NCBI GenBank assembly: GCA_027704905.1
Contig: CM051005.1
Coordinates: forward strand, 24,596,703 to 24,660,702
Length of the DNA stretch: 64,000 nt
Source of the DNA: Muraenolepis orangiensis
Taxonomy: Eukaryota; Chordata; Actinopteri; Gadiformes; Muraenolepididae
Direction of reading: 5' to 3'
The position numbers were made by a program, and so were the translations under genes. Below, one piece after another: positions 43,185 through 64,000 of the stretch. The stretch's first letter is position 1. Each line of letters opens with the position of its first letter. The notes under the pieces were generated by a model that was given only the letters and a program-made list of their open reading frames with translations, was not told the DNA's origin and did no database searches.

Positions 43185-44110
43185 GTCGAAAACACAGGTT
43201 AGCAGTTCTGGAGACCTGTGTTCGATTCCCACTGAGATTGGTATTGTGAATGTTGATGTGGTAAGGTAAGTATGACAACGTTTGAACTATGACAATTTGT
43301 AAAGATTTTTTAAGTACAATGGAATGCTTACTCCTCATTCCCTCACACAGTATGAATTTTCAAAAAAAAACATTACTGTAAAATGAAACAAAACATAATG
43401 TACACTTATTCAAGTATGAGAATGTGCGTCTCATGACTTCTTATGTTCAACAGTCCACAACGACGGGGGTCATCAGAGCAGGACGGTGTGCGGCTCTCCA
43501 CTGCGTCACCATGGCGATAATGCTGATCCACTCAGAGTTTAGAATTGACATCACAATTCACATGACATTGTTCATTTAGCAAAACTTCAAGATTCCATTA
43601 TGTTCCCAAGGAGCGAACCTTCAGCACAACTTGAACTCAGGTCTCCTGCACTGCAGATCACCCCATTGTACCACAGAGACACCTGCTATCGTCTGGTCTT
43701 AGTTCATAATTCACCCTACAATTGACCTCTCAGTAAACTGGTATGCTATAATAACGTTCTCCTTGGAAACCCAAGAACATTTTGGAAACTGTCATGTAAA
43801 TTGTAATGTCATAAACTCTGACCATTGTTTGGCAATGTCTCCTTGGCACAGTTGTGAGAGATGCTAGTTAGCGGTCCTGGAGACATGATGTGTTCGATTC
43901 CCACCGAGGTTGGAATTGTGAATTTGTGGAGTGTGTTCTCCATGAAAATGTGATTTCAGAAACATAACAATGTCCTGTTAATTGTAATGTCAATTTATCC
44001 CTCCGATCAAATCAGAGCACTTGTCTTTGTGGTGATGTTCAGCTTTGGAGATGTCGGTTCAAGTCCTGCACTCTCCTTGGAAACCCAACAGCTTTTTGGA
44101 AACTTTGTTC
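43185..44110. other. Region with tRNA-type B-box fragments, possible decayed SINEs
   Basis: GGAGACCTGTGTTCGATTCCC (about 43210) and ACATGATGTGTTCGATTCCC (about 43883) share a B-box-like core and similar flanks (GAGRTTGGTATTGTGAAT), and GGTTCAAGTCCTGC occurs at about 44056. They look like pieces of one tRNA-derived repeat family, not functional tRNA genes, because no A-box or cloverleaf could be built. Confidence 0.4.
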
Positions 44111-44114
44111 TGTG

Positions 44115-44235
44115 AATTGTGTCCTTGAGCAAGACACCCTAACCCTAACTGCTCCTGACGTGCAGAGTGTCCCATTGAATGGCTGACGCTTTGAGTAACC
44201 ATTGGTTAGAAAAGCGCTATATAAATGTCCATTTA
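44115..44235 (+). mobile_element. SINE-1 copy, sense
   Basis: CCTTGAGCAAGACACCCTAA, CTGCTCCTGACGTGCAG and GAAAAGCGCTATATAAATG match the copy at 1655-1905. It ends at the LINE fragment that follows. Confidence 0.65.
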
Positions 44236-44236
44236 C

Positions 44237-44680
44237 TATTTACCGGTATCGCCTGCCTGACGGTAAAAGTGAATACAGTTTGTGGCTGGGGTGGGCATTG
44301 TCTTTTATGATGCGTTTGGCCTTGGCCACGCACCGCTGGTTGTATATATCCAGGAGGGAGGGGAGCTCACCTCCAACGATATACTGGGCCGTCCGCACCA
44401 CCCTTTGAAGCGCTCTGCGCTCGAGTGCGGTGCAGTTCCCGTACCAGGCGGTGATACACCCTGTAAGAACACTCTCGATGGCGCCGGTATAGAATGTTCT
44501 CAGGATGTGGGGGCCCATGCTGAATTTCCTCAGACGCCTGAGGAAATACAGGCGTTGTTGGGCCCTTTTCACCACGTGTGTGGTGTGTGTGGACCATGTG
44601 AGGTCCTCGGAGATGTGAGGAACTTGAAGCTGCTGACCCTCTCTACTGCAACACCGTCGATGGAGATAGATACTCATGTT
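44237..44680 (-). mobile_element. LINE ORF2 C-terminal fragment, antisense
   Basis: An open frame on the minus strand reads RAQQRLYFLRRLRKFSMG, ESVLTGCITAWYGNCTALER, RVVRTAQYIVGGELPSLLDI and ends HKLYSLLPSGRRYR, the standard C-terminal domain of a fish LINE. The + strand copy at 46405-46735 begins with the same LLPSGRRY segment and adds the 3' UTR. Confidence 0.85.
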
Positions 44681-44689
44681 CCTTTGTTA

Positions 44690-46150
44690 TCAAATATATC
44701 AACATATCAAAGTGATATTTATTTATATATTAAAATGCAAACCACACCTGTAACAAGTGCTCTCGGTTGCAAGAGGTACCGGTATAACCTGAAAAAATTT
44801 AAATTAAATAAAAAGCATATCATATTTTTAAAAATCCTTATTAATATGCTAGGTGTTAGTGTCTGCAATAAAGTAATACAGCGCATGAGTATATCATTGA
44901 CTGATAAATAAAGAAATACAGCGCATGAGTATATCATTGAATGATCAATAAACGAATACAGCGCTAGAGCTTGCTCCACTATCAACAACTAGCAATTAGC
45001 ATCAGTTACCTGAAGGTGGTCCGTTGGTTCAACAGGAACAAAGCCTTTGCAAAAGTTGCGTCGCTTGGTTTTAACGACTTCTTGAAGTTAATGTCGTTAA
45101 TGTCATGGTTTCTGACTTGGGAAGTGTTGTTGACTTTTATGGGTGTGTTTTTGACTCATGCGTGTGGTTTCCGACTTGTCGGTGTGTTTCAGACTTGTGG
45201 GTGTGTTTCCGACTTGTGCGTGTTTTCTTTTATGTCGTTGCGGTTTCTGATTTGGCGTGCGTGTTTTCTGATTTGGAGTTGATTTCTAATTGTGGTTGTG
45301 ACTTGCACTTCAGGGCCACCGTAGTTGTTGTTAGTTGTTAGAACACACACACATAGCCATCCGTCAGCTTTAGACAGCTCCCGGCTTATTTCTGACCAAT
45401 CAGGACAACTCTTCCCCCATTAGTCTTGGGAATCCATCTTTCCTGTCAACCACATTTGCACACAGCATTATGTGTGAAACGCGATACTTCACAATGACAG
45501 TGAAACATAGGGAGGGGAGCAGATTTAGGTTTCACAATCTTGCTCTCTTCTACTCTTTGTCAAACAGCTTTAAGATGTGTTGACATCTGGTATTCAAACC
45601 TTAATGGTGTGGAATATCACCAGCCCTGTGTGAAAGTGGAACATGATGACAAAGTGACTTGTTTTTTTCTAATTCTCCAGCATACATTGAGAAACATTGC
45701 TGTCATACGTCCGTGGGGCTGCTGTGTGGCTGGATATCGTTAGGTTTGTTATTGAGGTTCTTGGGTTAAAGTGTCACTGAGGTTGTGTATCAATCTCTGA
45801 TCCTTGGAGTTCACAGTTAATAAAACCTTTTGTGTGTATTCATCGGTGGTGAACCGTCAGGGCCTTCAAGGTATTCTCTGGAACCCTCAGATGAAACAAA
45901 CCAAAAAATTGAATTCATTAAATTAATCAAATTTAATAAAATCTTAATATAATGAATAAATGATAATTGTATCTGTTGTTGATCTGTAATATTACAGTAT
46001 TACGTTGATTTGTTTGTCTTTCTAGGTCCATGCACGACGCATTTGGTGGAGTGGTTTTGTGTTAAAAATGCAACCAATCCGATTTTTTTTAATTAAACTG
46101 GCCCTTAAACTGAATGAGTGTTCAATCATATATTGATTTGTAGCCAATGA
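44690..46150. other. Intergenic sequence without recognised genes
   Basis: AT-rich part (44690-45000) with a tandem ATACAGCGCATGAGTATATC duplication at 44877-44962, and a degenerate GTGTGTTTCCGACTTGTGGG repeat at 45110-45250. No ORF of note. Confidence 0.5.
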
Positions 46151-46154
46151 GCGT

Positions 46155-46735
46155 ATTCTTTCAAATTCCCCCATGGTTCCAGGGTACGCTAGAAGAAGGT
46201 CCAGTTGTGATAGACACGGTTCGCCACTGGTACTCATCCATGAGGTCAATGTTCTAATATTGTAACCTGGACCTGTCTGCAGCATTCGACAGTAACTGAC
46301 GCTCCTACCATTTGGCACTGAAAGGGTCTGTGTCGGAACCACACAGACTGACTACTGGGGTTCCACAAGGATCAGTCATGGGTCCTCTTCTCTTCTCCCT
46401 CTACAGCTCACTTCTACCGTCAGGCAGGCGATACCACAGTATCAAGTGTACAAATAGACTCAGAGATAGTTTCCACAGTCAGGCCATCAGGCTGCTGAAC
46501 AAGGGCGTATAGCATATAACAATGTATATTTTATTACATTGATTTATATATACATATTGCTCTTTTCTGTGCCGATATATTGCATTTTATAATTGCATTT
46601 TTATTTTATATATTTATTTTTATATATTTTTTTATAACTGCTGTCTGTCGTTGGGTATTGCACATAAGATTTTCACTCACTGCTTTATACTTGTGTAAAC
46701 TGTGAAGTGACAATAAACTTGACTTGACACATCCC
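46155..46735 (+). mobile_element. Two joined LINE fragments, 3' part of family F3
   Basis: 46255-46400 has decayed reverse transcriptase pieces (LDLSAAFD-like and GVPQGSVMGPLLFSLY). From about 46405 the sequence switches to LLPSGRRYHSIK and FHSQAIRLLNKG followed by a 3' UTR ending GACAATAAACTTGACTTGAC. The central part of ORF2 is missing, so this is an internally deleted or chimeric copy. Confidence 0.8.
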
Positions 46736-47069
46736 TTCCGTTATCCACTCCTCATCATTTATCCGACCACTGCTATGCTGATGACACCCAACTAATCTTG
46801 TTTGCCCCCTCGGACATGCATTGCCGCATGCCTGGCATCTCGGAGTGGATGGCGAGGCGACTTCGCTCTGCTACATCGGGGCGTCAATAGATCGTTCTCC
46901 ATTGACATTGCATTGCGGGAAGGTGCCTCTTTGTCATTTTTTACTTAAAAGCTGCTTTGTGACAGAATGCTCAACCAACAAGATAAACAACCCAGAACTA
47001 CATTTTTACAAAAAAAATAAATATTATTTACCTTGTTGGTAGAGCATCATGTCACACAACAGCTTTTAG

Positions 47070-47205
47070 ACAAGTACAATGAAATGCTTACTCCCCATTC
47101 CCTTCCGCAGTATTATAAGTAATAGTACTTTTCTAAAACACTAAAGGCCTACTATAAAGATACAGTACACAATAAAAAATAACAATAAAGTGACTGATGG
47201 ATGAT
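47070..47205 (-). mobile_element. F2 LINE tail, antisense
   Basis: TACTCCCCATTCCCTTCCGCAG marks an antisense F2 tail. Neighbouring 46740-47065 and 47206-48545 contain no gene; at 48290-48335 GTAAGTTGCTTTGGACAAAA resembles the 3' end of L2/V-SINE elements. Confidence 0.65.
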
Positions 47206-48545
47206 ATGTACATCTTCCTGTCAGGTCAGCATTTATTGGGTAACGATTATGTTCAGTTTATAAACTTTTGATGACAGTTTTCTATATTCAATGTTTTGGT
47301 ACGAAATTATCTCAGTTATTGGAATTTAAACGAAAACTCATAATAAAATGTATTTTGCATGAAATAACGGTTAAGTAGCGGTTTAACGTGACCACTAGGG
47401 AACAACTGATCATCTTCCAGCGATTGTAAAGCCTTGAGAGACAGATCAGGTGTAAATATCACCAAAGCTCAAATTTGGCCAGTGGAGTCGGGTCATTGCT
47501 GACGTCATTGCTGGAAAACAAGAAACATCGCTATTTGCGTGGCGTACTACGCATACAGTAACGGTCGACTTCCACAGTCTTTCACACATGAGGGTACTGG
47601 CAACCATAAAGGGTCTGAAAAGTGAAATATCAATTAGATTTTATTAAACAGTTAGGCTTTTGTTTTCCATGTACCCTTTTAAAACATTCAGTGTACATAC
47701 ATAAATACATTTCGTGTTACATTGGAAACGATGAAATAGGCACTGACTCCAACTTATGTCCAACTTATAGCACGCACAAAATAAGAAAATGCACAGGGTT
47801 GTTACAGTAGGTTTATAAATATTAATAACCAGTGTCCTACTTAGTGCCGTAGAAAACGCCTTTTTTTGAGTCTCGCATGTTTGGACGTTCTTAAAATCGC
47901 CGAATATCCATTACTGCTCAGCGTACGGAAACAGATAGCTGAATGCTAAATGCACAACAAAGAGGCGTGTCTAACTTCAAACGTCACATGACTGTTCATC
48001 AATGAATTGATTTAAAACAAAAACATAATATAATTAAGATTTTGGTGTTAGAATAATTGTATTTGATTACCATTTGATTATCTATTAAAAATATTCGGAG
48101 ATCTATATACAAGAAATATTTGGATTGGAACTATTTTCGGACTCGATTCAATAACACATTCCCCCCCAAATGCTGCCTATGCTTCTACCTGAGCACTGGT
48201 TCAGTTCTTGGAGACATGAAAGACATGAAATTACGTTTTACTTCTGGTGACGAGTTGTTCTCTTACCTACCTTTGTGGAATGCACTATTGTAAGTTGCTT
48301 TGGACAAAAGTATCTGCTAAATAACCAATGTAATGCAACTCTATTCTACACAAGTAAGTAAAAGAAAAAAAGCTTTGGTTTTATGACAACAATAAACAAC
48401 AAACCTTGTTTATTATGTCTACACGTCTACCAGCACTAGTCACACCGTACTAGAAAAGATGACCTCCAAAACACACTCACAGTACACAAAGACAACCTGT
48501 AAACAAAGATATTACTGCTACGGAAACACCTTAATGTCATCTTCA

Positions 48546-48548
<3 letters not shown>

Positions 48549-48582
<34 letters not shown>

Positions 48583-48584
48583 CC
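48549..48584. repeat. (GT)n run at the C5orf22 3' end
   Basis: About 30 bp of GT with GCGCGCGC lies just past the stop codon in gene orientation, so it is in the 3' UTR. Confidence 0.9.
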
Positions 48585-48590
48585 CAGGCA

Positions 48591-59060
<10,470 letters not shown>

Positions 59061-59654
59061 ATTGACGACTGTGACTGAGTGACAGCCCAAGACTAGATTC
59101 GTCATGTGTTGAAAGACACACATGATGAGGGTGTATTTTTGTTTTATCACAGGCATTTTTATTTCGCATTTGTATTATGTATTATTTTTTATATATATAT
59201 AGGCTAGGCTGCACATGTGTTAATCAAATAATTGTAGTTTTCTCATTTTGTTTTGGTCAGAGATCAATGGGAGATCACCGGAGAAGGTAATGTTGTCTTG
59301 TGGCCACACGAGGGCGCTCTCAGCCCCAAAATCAAATTACCGGTATGTGTATGCTTCGACACTACCATGGCAGTAGTCGACGGTGTCTTTTAATATATTA
59401 AGATAATATATGAAGTGATGATTATATAGAAAATAACGTAGTGAGTATATTGGCTTCCTGAAATCTCACATTAAACACCCTTTTGCATAGTGGTCTGTTT
59501 GTTTTATTTTATTATTTTATTTATTAATAGGAGCATTTATTTGCTCCTATTACAACAGCATTTTGTAACGTACAGGCTATATTGTAATTGTATTTATTTA
59601 ATGTACATTTCAACAAATAGCCAAACTTGCCACACTAAATGGTAAATAAAATGC

Positions 59655-60218
59655 ATGTTCCACAGAACGCCATAGGAAGTCCTTTCTTCCTGTGGCCATC
59701 AGTCTCTATAATTCATCTACCTCGGGTCGTGAGAGGGACAGTGGAGACTCAGTGACCTGAGGTCAACGCACTGTTATTATTTTTTTTTTGGTCAACACAC
59801 TGTATATCCTTTCACTGTAATTTTGCACTGTAAATTCAATTTCACTTTTCACTTTTCACATGTCACTTTTTCAGTATTCATCTGAGTTATTTATTATTTA
59901 TTAATATTTTATTACTGCCAATTTGCACTATACGTATTGTTGTGTATTGTATATACCTACGTATTACTGTAATAATACTGTAAATTGTGCAATTCATCTA
60001 TTCATCTATCAATACATTTAGATTTCATTTAGAGTTAATTTAGTTATATTTTGTTTATACTAGTTTTGTTTAGTTAATTGTTGTTATTTAGTTTTTAGCT
60101 TTTAGATATTAGCATATTTTTGTGTGCATTTATTCCCCCTGTTTCAACTGTTCACCTTAATTTCCCTCGGGATAAATAAAGTTATCTTGAATCTTGAATC
60201 TTGAATCTTGAATGTATA
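59655..60218 (+). mobile_element. LINE 3' end, family F1, with ORF2 C-terminus
   Basis: ACAGAACGCCATAGGAAGTC encodes TERHRKSFLPVAI and continues LYNSSTSGRERDSGDSVT to a TGA stop, then a long 3' UTR to CCTCGGGATAAATAAAG and TTGAATC repeats. The copy at 61073-61655 is closely similar. Confidence 0.85.
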
Positions 60219-60219
60219 A

Positions 60220-60365
60220 AGTGCTTCCTAGCCTGTACCTCACATTCACTCATTCATACACTCACTCATACACACAAGGTGTGTGTGAGTGACCTCCACT
60301 CTTGGCTAGGAGGAGCTGGGGAATCGAACCCGCAACCTTCTGGTTGACAGACCACCCACTCTCAA
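60220..60365 (-). mobile_element. SINE-1-like copy, antisense
   Basis: GTATAAAGTGCTTCCTAGCC at one end and GGGGAATCGAACCCGCAACC (reverse B-box) at the other indicate an antisense tRNA-derived element. 59061-59654 and 60366-60510 are AT-rich without recognised features. Confidence 0.55.
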
Positions 60366-60509
60366 ATTTGTCTTAATAACTTAACTATAAATATATTATA
60401 TTAAGATGTAACTTATATAATGTAATATAATATAAATATAATGAAGAGACACATTCAGCCGCTAAATTCATTATAGACCATTTCAAGTACTAGATCGAAT
60501 TAATTCTCA

Positions 60510-60553
<44 letters not shown>

Positions 60554-61072
60554 AAAGTGTGCTTCTATGTGTGCAAAGTGAAAAAAAAATGAAATTCTGT
60601 CAGACTATTATATGTTCTGACAGACTGTTACATGTTCTGACAGACTGTTACATGTTCTGACAGACTCTTACATGTTCTGACATACTGTTACATGTTCTGA
60701 CATACTGTTACATGTTCTGACAGACTGTTACATGTTCTGACAGACTGTTACATGTTCTGACAGACTCTTACATGTTCTGATAGACTCTTACATGTTCTGA
60801 CAGACTGTTACATGTTCTGACTTACTGTTACATGTTCTGATAGACTCTTACATGTTCTGACAGACTGTTACATGTTCTGACATACTGTTACATTTTCTGA
60901 CATACTGTTACATGTTCTGACAGACTGTTACATGTTCTGACAGACTTTTACATGTTCTGACATACTCTTACATGTTCTGACAGACTGTTACATGTTCTGA
61001 TAGACTCTTACATGTTCTGACATACTGTTACATGTTCTGACATACTGTTACATGTTGTGATATACTCTTACG

Positions 61073-61655
61073 AAGCACCTTTAGCAACAGACTCATTCCA
61101 CCCAGGTGCACCACAGAACGCCATAGGAAGTCCTTTCTTCCTGTGGCTATTAGACTCTATAATTCCTCTACCTCGGGTCGTGAGAGGGACAGTGGAGACT
61201 CAGTGACCTGAGGCCAACGTACTTATTTTTATTTTTATTTTATTTTTGGTCAACGCACTGTAATCATCTCATTGTACTTTGCACTGTAAATTCTATTTCA
61301 AATCCGAATTCACTTTTCACTTTTTCACTTTTCACATGTCACTTTTCAGTCGAATTATTTATTAATATATTATCACTGCAATTTGCACTATACGTATTGT
61401 TGTGTATTGTATATACCTACGTACTACTGTTATAATACTGTAAATTATCTTCACTTATCAATACATTTAGACTTCATTTAGAATTATTTTAACTATTTTT
61501 GTTTATAATAGTTTTATTTTAGTTAGTTGTTGTTTTGTTTTTTAGCTTAGGTTTTAGTATTCTTGTGTGTGCATTTATTCCCCCTGTGTCAACTGTTGCA
61601 CCTTAATTTCCCTCGGGATTAATAAAGTTTTCTGAATCTGAATCTGAATCTGAAT
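61073..61655 (+). mobile_element. LINE 3' end, family F1, inside the 20-bp array
   Basis: Begins at the ORF2 C-terminus (TERHRKSFLPVAIRLYNSS, stop TGA at about 61208) and ends CTCGGGATTAATAAAGTTTT then four GAATCT repeats, after which the tandem array resumes. Confidence 0.85.
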
Positions 61656-61702
61656 GTTCTGACAAACTGTTACATGTTCTGACATACTGTTACATGTTAT
61701 GT

Positions 61703-62899
61703 AATCACATCTCATGGCTTCTCCTATCACTGCTATGCAGATGACACTCAACTGTTTCTCTCCTTTCCCCCCTCAGAAACCCAAATAGCAACACGCATCT
61801 CTAAATGCCTGGCCGACATCAGCAGATGGACAGCCGCCAACCACCTGAAGCTCAACCTTGACAAGACTGAGCTCCTCTTCATACCGGGGAAAGACTGCCC
61901 TCAGATGGACCTACTGGTCACCATCGAGAACACCCAAGTCTCCCCCTCAACCACAACAAGAGACCTTGGTGTGGTGGTAGATGACCAGCTGTCCTGCAAT
62001 GCCAACGTCACCGCGGTGGCCCGATCTTGCAGAATTGCCCTCTACAACATCCGCAGGATCCGGCCCTTCCTCACACGTGAAGCGGCGCAGATCCTGGTCC
62101 AAGCGCTCGTCATCAGCCGCCTCGACTACTGCAACTCTCTCCTGGCGGGACTCCCCGCCTCTGCAACCAAGCCCCTCCAACGCATCCAGAACGCAGCAGC
62201 ACGCCTGGTATTCAATCTACCGAAATTCTCCCACGTGACCCCTCTCTTCCGCGATCTCCACTGGCTTCCGGTAAATGCTCGCATCAAATTCAAGACTCTG
62301 GTGCTGACCTTTAGGGCAGTCAATGGAACTGCCCCAGCCTACCTCCAGGCGTTGGTCAAACCCTACATCCCAGCCAGAGCGCTCCGCTCAACTTCTGCCA
62401 GGCGACTTGTTCGACCTTCACTAATGTCAACCAAACATCGCTCGTCCAAAACCCAGCTCTTCACGGCTCTGGCTCCACAGTGGTGGAATGAACTCCCGTC
62501 TCATGTCAGGACGGCAGAGTCCCTCGCCAGCTTCCGCAAGAGACTCAAGACCCACCTGTTCAGAGTCCACCTGGACTCTCCTTGAACCCTCCTTCTCCTT
62601 CGTGAAACCCCTAAACTTGCTTAAGTCCTGACATTAATAGCTCTTAGCATGTTGTATATGTTAGCAAGTGTATATCCTTAATGTTGATAACACGCTCTTA
62701 TCACAGCTACTTAAGCAGGTGACCTAGCAGTACGAAATTGTGTTATTCATCTTGTTAAAATGAATACTTGTGAACTGCTGTATTTTTATGTTTGCGTACC
62801 CCAGTGTTATGCTATTGTCTGCTTCAACTAATGTACACCTTGTAAGTCGCTTTGGATAAAAGCGTCTGCCAAATGCCCTAAATGTAAATGTAAATGTAA
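61703..62899 (+). mobile_element. L2/CR1-like LINE, 5'-truncated, ORF2 end uninterrupted
   Basis: An open frame from 61701 to the stop at 62585 reads HGFSYHCYADDTQLFLSF, HLKLNLDKTELLFIPG, TTRDLGVVVDDQLSC, LDYCNSLLAGLP, LQRIQNAAARLV, LHWLPVNARIKFKTLVLTF and FRKRLKTHLFRV. The 3' UTR ends GTAAGTCGCTTTGGATAAAA and (TAAATG)n. ATGTTATGT occurs at both boundaries (61694-61702, 62900-62908), a candidate target duplication. The intact frame suggests a young copy. Confidence 0.9.
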
Positions 62900-63045
62900 A
62901 TGTTATGTTCTGACAGACTGTTACATGTTCTGACAGACTGTTACATGTTCTGACATACTGTTACATGTTCTGATAGACTGTTACATGTTCTGACAGACTG
63001 TTACATGTGCTGACAGACTCTTACATGTTCTGACAGACTGTTGAT

Positions 63046-63348
63046 GCCTATGTGTGTGTGCTGGCCCCTGTCTCTGTGTGTGTGCTGGCCCCTGTCTATG
63101 TATGTGTGTGCTGGCCCCTGTCTATGTGTGTGTGTGCTGGCCCCTGTCTATGTGTGTGTGTGCTGGCCCCTGTCTATGTGTGTGTGCTGGCCCCTGTCTA
63201 TGTGTGTGTGTGCTGTCCCCTGTCTATGTGTGTGTGTGCTGGCCCCTGTCTATGTGTGTGTGTGCTGGCCCCTGTCTATGTGTGTGTGTGCTGGCCCCTG
63301 TCTATGTGTGTGTGTCCTGGCCCCTGTCTATGTGTGTGTCTTGCCCCA
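63046..63348. repeat. Minisatellite (TGTGTGTGCTGGCCCCTGTCTA)n
   Basis: About twelve copies of a 22-26 bp unit. Cysteine/valine-rich frames are artefacts. Confidence 0.94.
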
Positions 63349-63482
63349 GCGTTGCCGTTGGTGATGCAGGGTAGCAGGTGCCAGGTCACAGTGACTTAAG
63401 TGGCCCACTAGAAGAGACTCAGACCGACTGACTGCTGTGGGCGGTTTGGTTTGGCGTACTTCAAAACTGAAGTGTTGCTGTT

Positions 63483-64000
63483 ACGACATGTGAGTGGATC
63501 AAACATGTGAGTGAACCAAACATGTGAGTGGATCAAACATGTGAGTGGATCAAACACGTGAGTGGATCAAACATGTGAGTGGATCAAACACGTGAGTGGA
63601 TCAAACACGTGAGTGGATCAAACATGTGAGTGGATCAAACATGTGATCAAACACATGAGTGGATCAAACATGTGAGTGGATCAAACATGTGATCAAACAT
63701 GTGAGTGGATCAAACATGTGATCAAACATGTGAGTGGATCAAACATGTGAGTGGATCAAACACGTGAGTGGATCAAACACATGAGTGGATCAAACACGTG
63801 AGTGGATCAAACATGTGATCAAACATGTGAGTGGATCAAACATGTGAGTGGATCAAACACGTGAGTGGATCAAACACGTGAGTGGATCAAACACGTGAGT
63901 GGATCAAACATGTGATCAAACATGTGAGTGGATCAAACACGTGAGTGGATCAAACACGTGAGTGGATCAAACATGTGAGTGGATCAAACACGTGAGTGGA
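63483..64000. repeat. 17-bp array (CACGTGAGTGGATCAAA)n with E-box cores
   Basis: About thirty units of ACATGTGAGTGGATCAA or ACACGTGAGTGGATCAA running off the window edge. About a dozen units contain CACGTG; the others have CATGTG. Confidence 0.93.

Larger units (their letters stand above)
60595..63045. repeat. 20-bp satellite-like array (TGTTCTGACAGACTGTTACA)n split by two LINEs
   Basis: Segments 60595-61070, 61656-61700 and 62900-63045 are the same array with variants CATACT, AGACTC and TAGACT. They are separated by the F1 LINE tail (61073-61655) and the L2-like LINE (61703-62899). A short (GT)n at 60513-60550 precedes it. Confidence 0.93.

Noticed and set aside
43205..43905. tRNA genes at the GTTCGATTCCC boxes
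   Set aside because: Only B-box-like cores; no A-box at the right distance and no cloverleaf.

Overview
The window is animal nuclear DNA, almost certainly from a teleost fish. It holds intron-rich genes with GT-AG junctions and vertebrate protein families. One of these, the Bucky ball/Velo1 germ-plasm protein, and a GAD paralogue resembling fish gad3 point to fish. The load of simple repeats is extreme: (GT)n/(CA)n runs over 100 bp recur every few kb, with about twenty minisatellites. That load resembles codfish-type genomes, but the order is an inference only.

Five protein-coding genes can be read exon by exon. (1) ahrr, + strand, 5' end outside the window, coding exons 2056-7190: aryl hydrocarbon receptor repressor from PAS-A to the stop. 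(2) exoc3 (Sec6), + strand, 9947-25684, 15 coding exons, 748 aa, complete. The ahrr-exoc3 neighbourhood is the one known from human 5p15.33. (3) A Bucky ball/Velo1-family gene, + strand, 27725-30494, about 765 aa if one extra 163-bp intron is accepted; without it the reading frame stops at 29858. (4) A glutamate decarboxylase of GAD1/GAD2 type, probably gad3, - strand, 42102-30879, 16 coding exons, 543 aa, tail-to-tail with the buc-like gene. (5) The orthologue of human C5orf22 (UPF0489 family), - strand, 58816-48591, 10 coding exons, 459 aa.

Mobile DNA is abundant. It includes an 804-bp hAT element with an 8-bp target duplication, an 883-bp pogo/Tigger-like element with intact inverted repeats, a Rex3-like LINE, an uninterrupted L2/CR1-like LINE 3' half, decayed LINEs and several families of LINE tails and SINEs. 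The right flank (59-64 kb) and left flank (0-3.9 kb) are mostly tandem arrays, some split by retroelement insertions.

The most unusual observation is that many minisatellites inside the genes are not ordinary intronic repeats. Their unit contains the last exon bases plus the 5' splice site, or the 3' splice site plus the first exon bases. At least nine arrays of this kind lie in three genes on both strands (seven in exoc3, one in gad3, one in c5orf22), and a tenth junction in exoc3 shows a single partial duplication. Each leaves the real exon intact and places between four and about 45 decoy splice sites on the intron side. A second theme is (UG)n tracts touching splice sites, including three 3' splice sites where a UG run occupies the usual pyrimidine tract.
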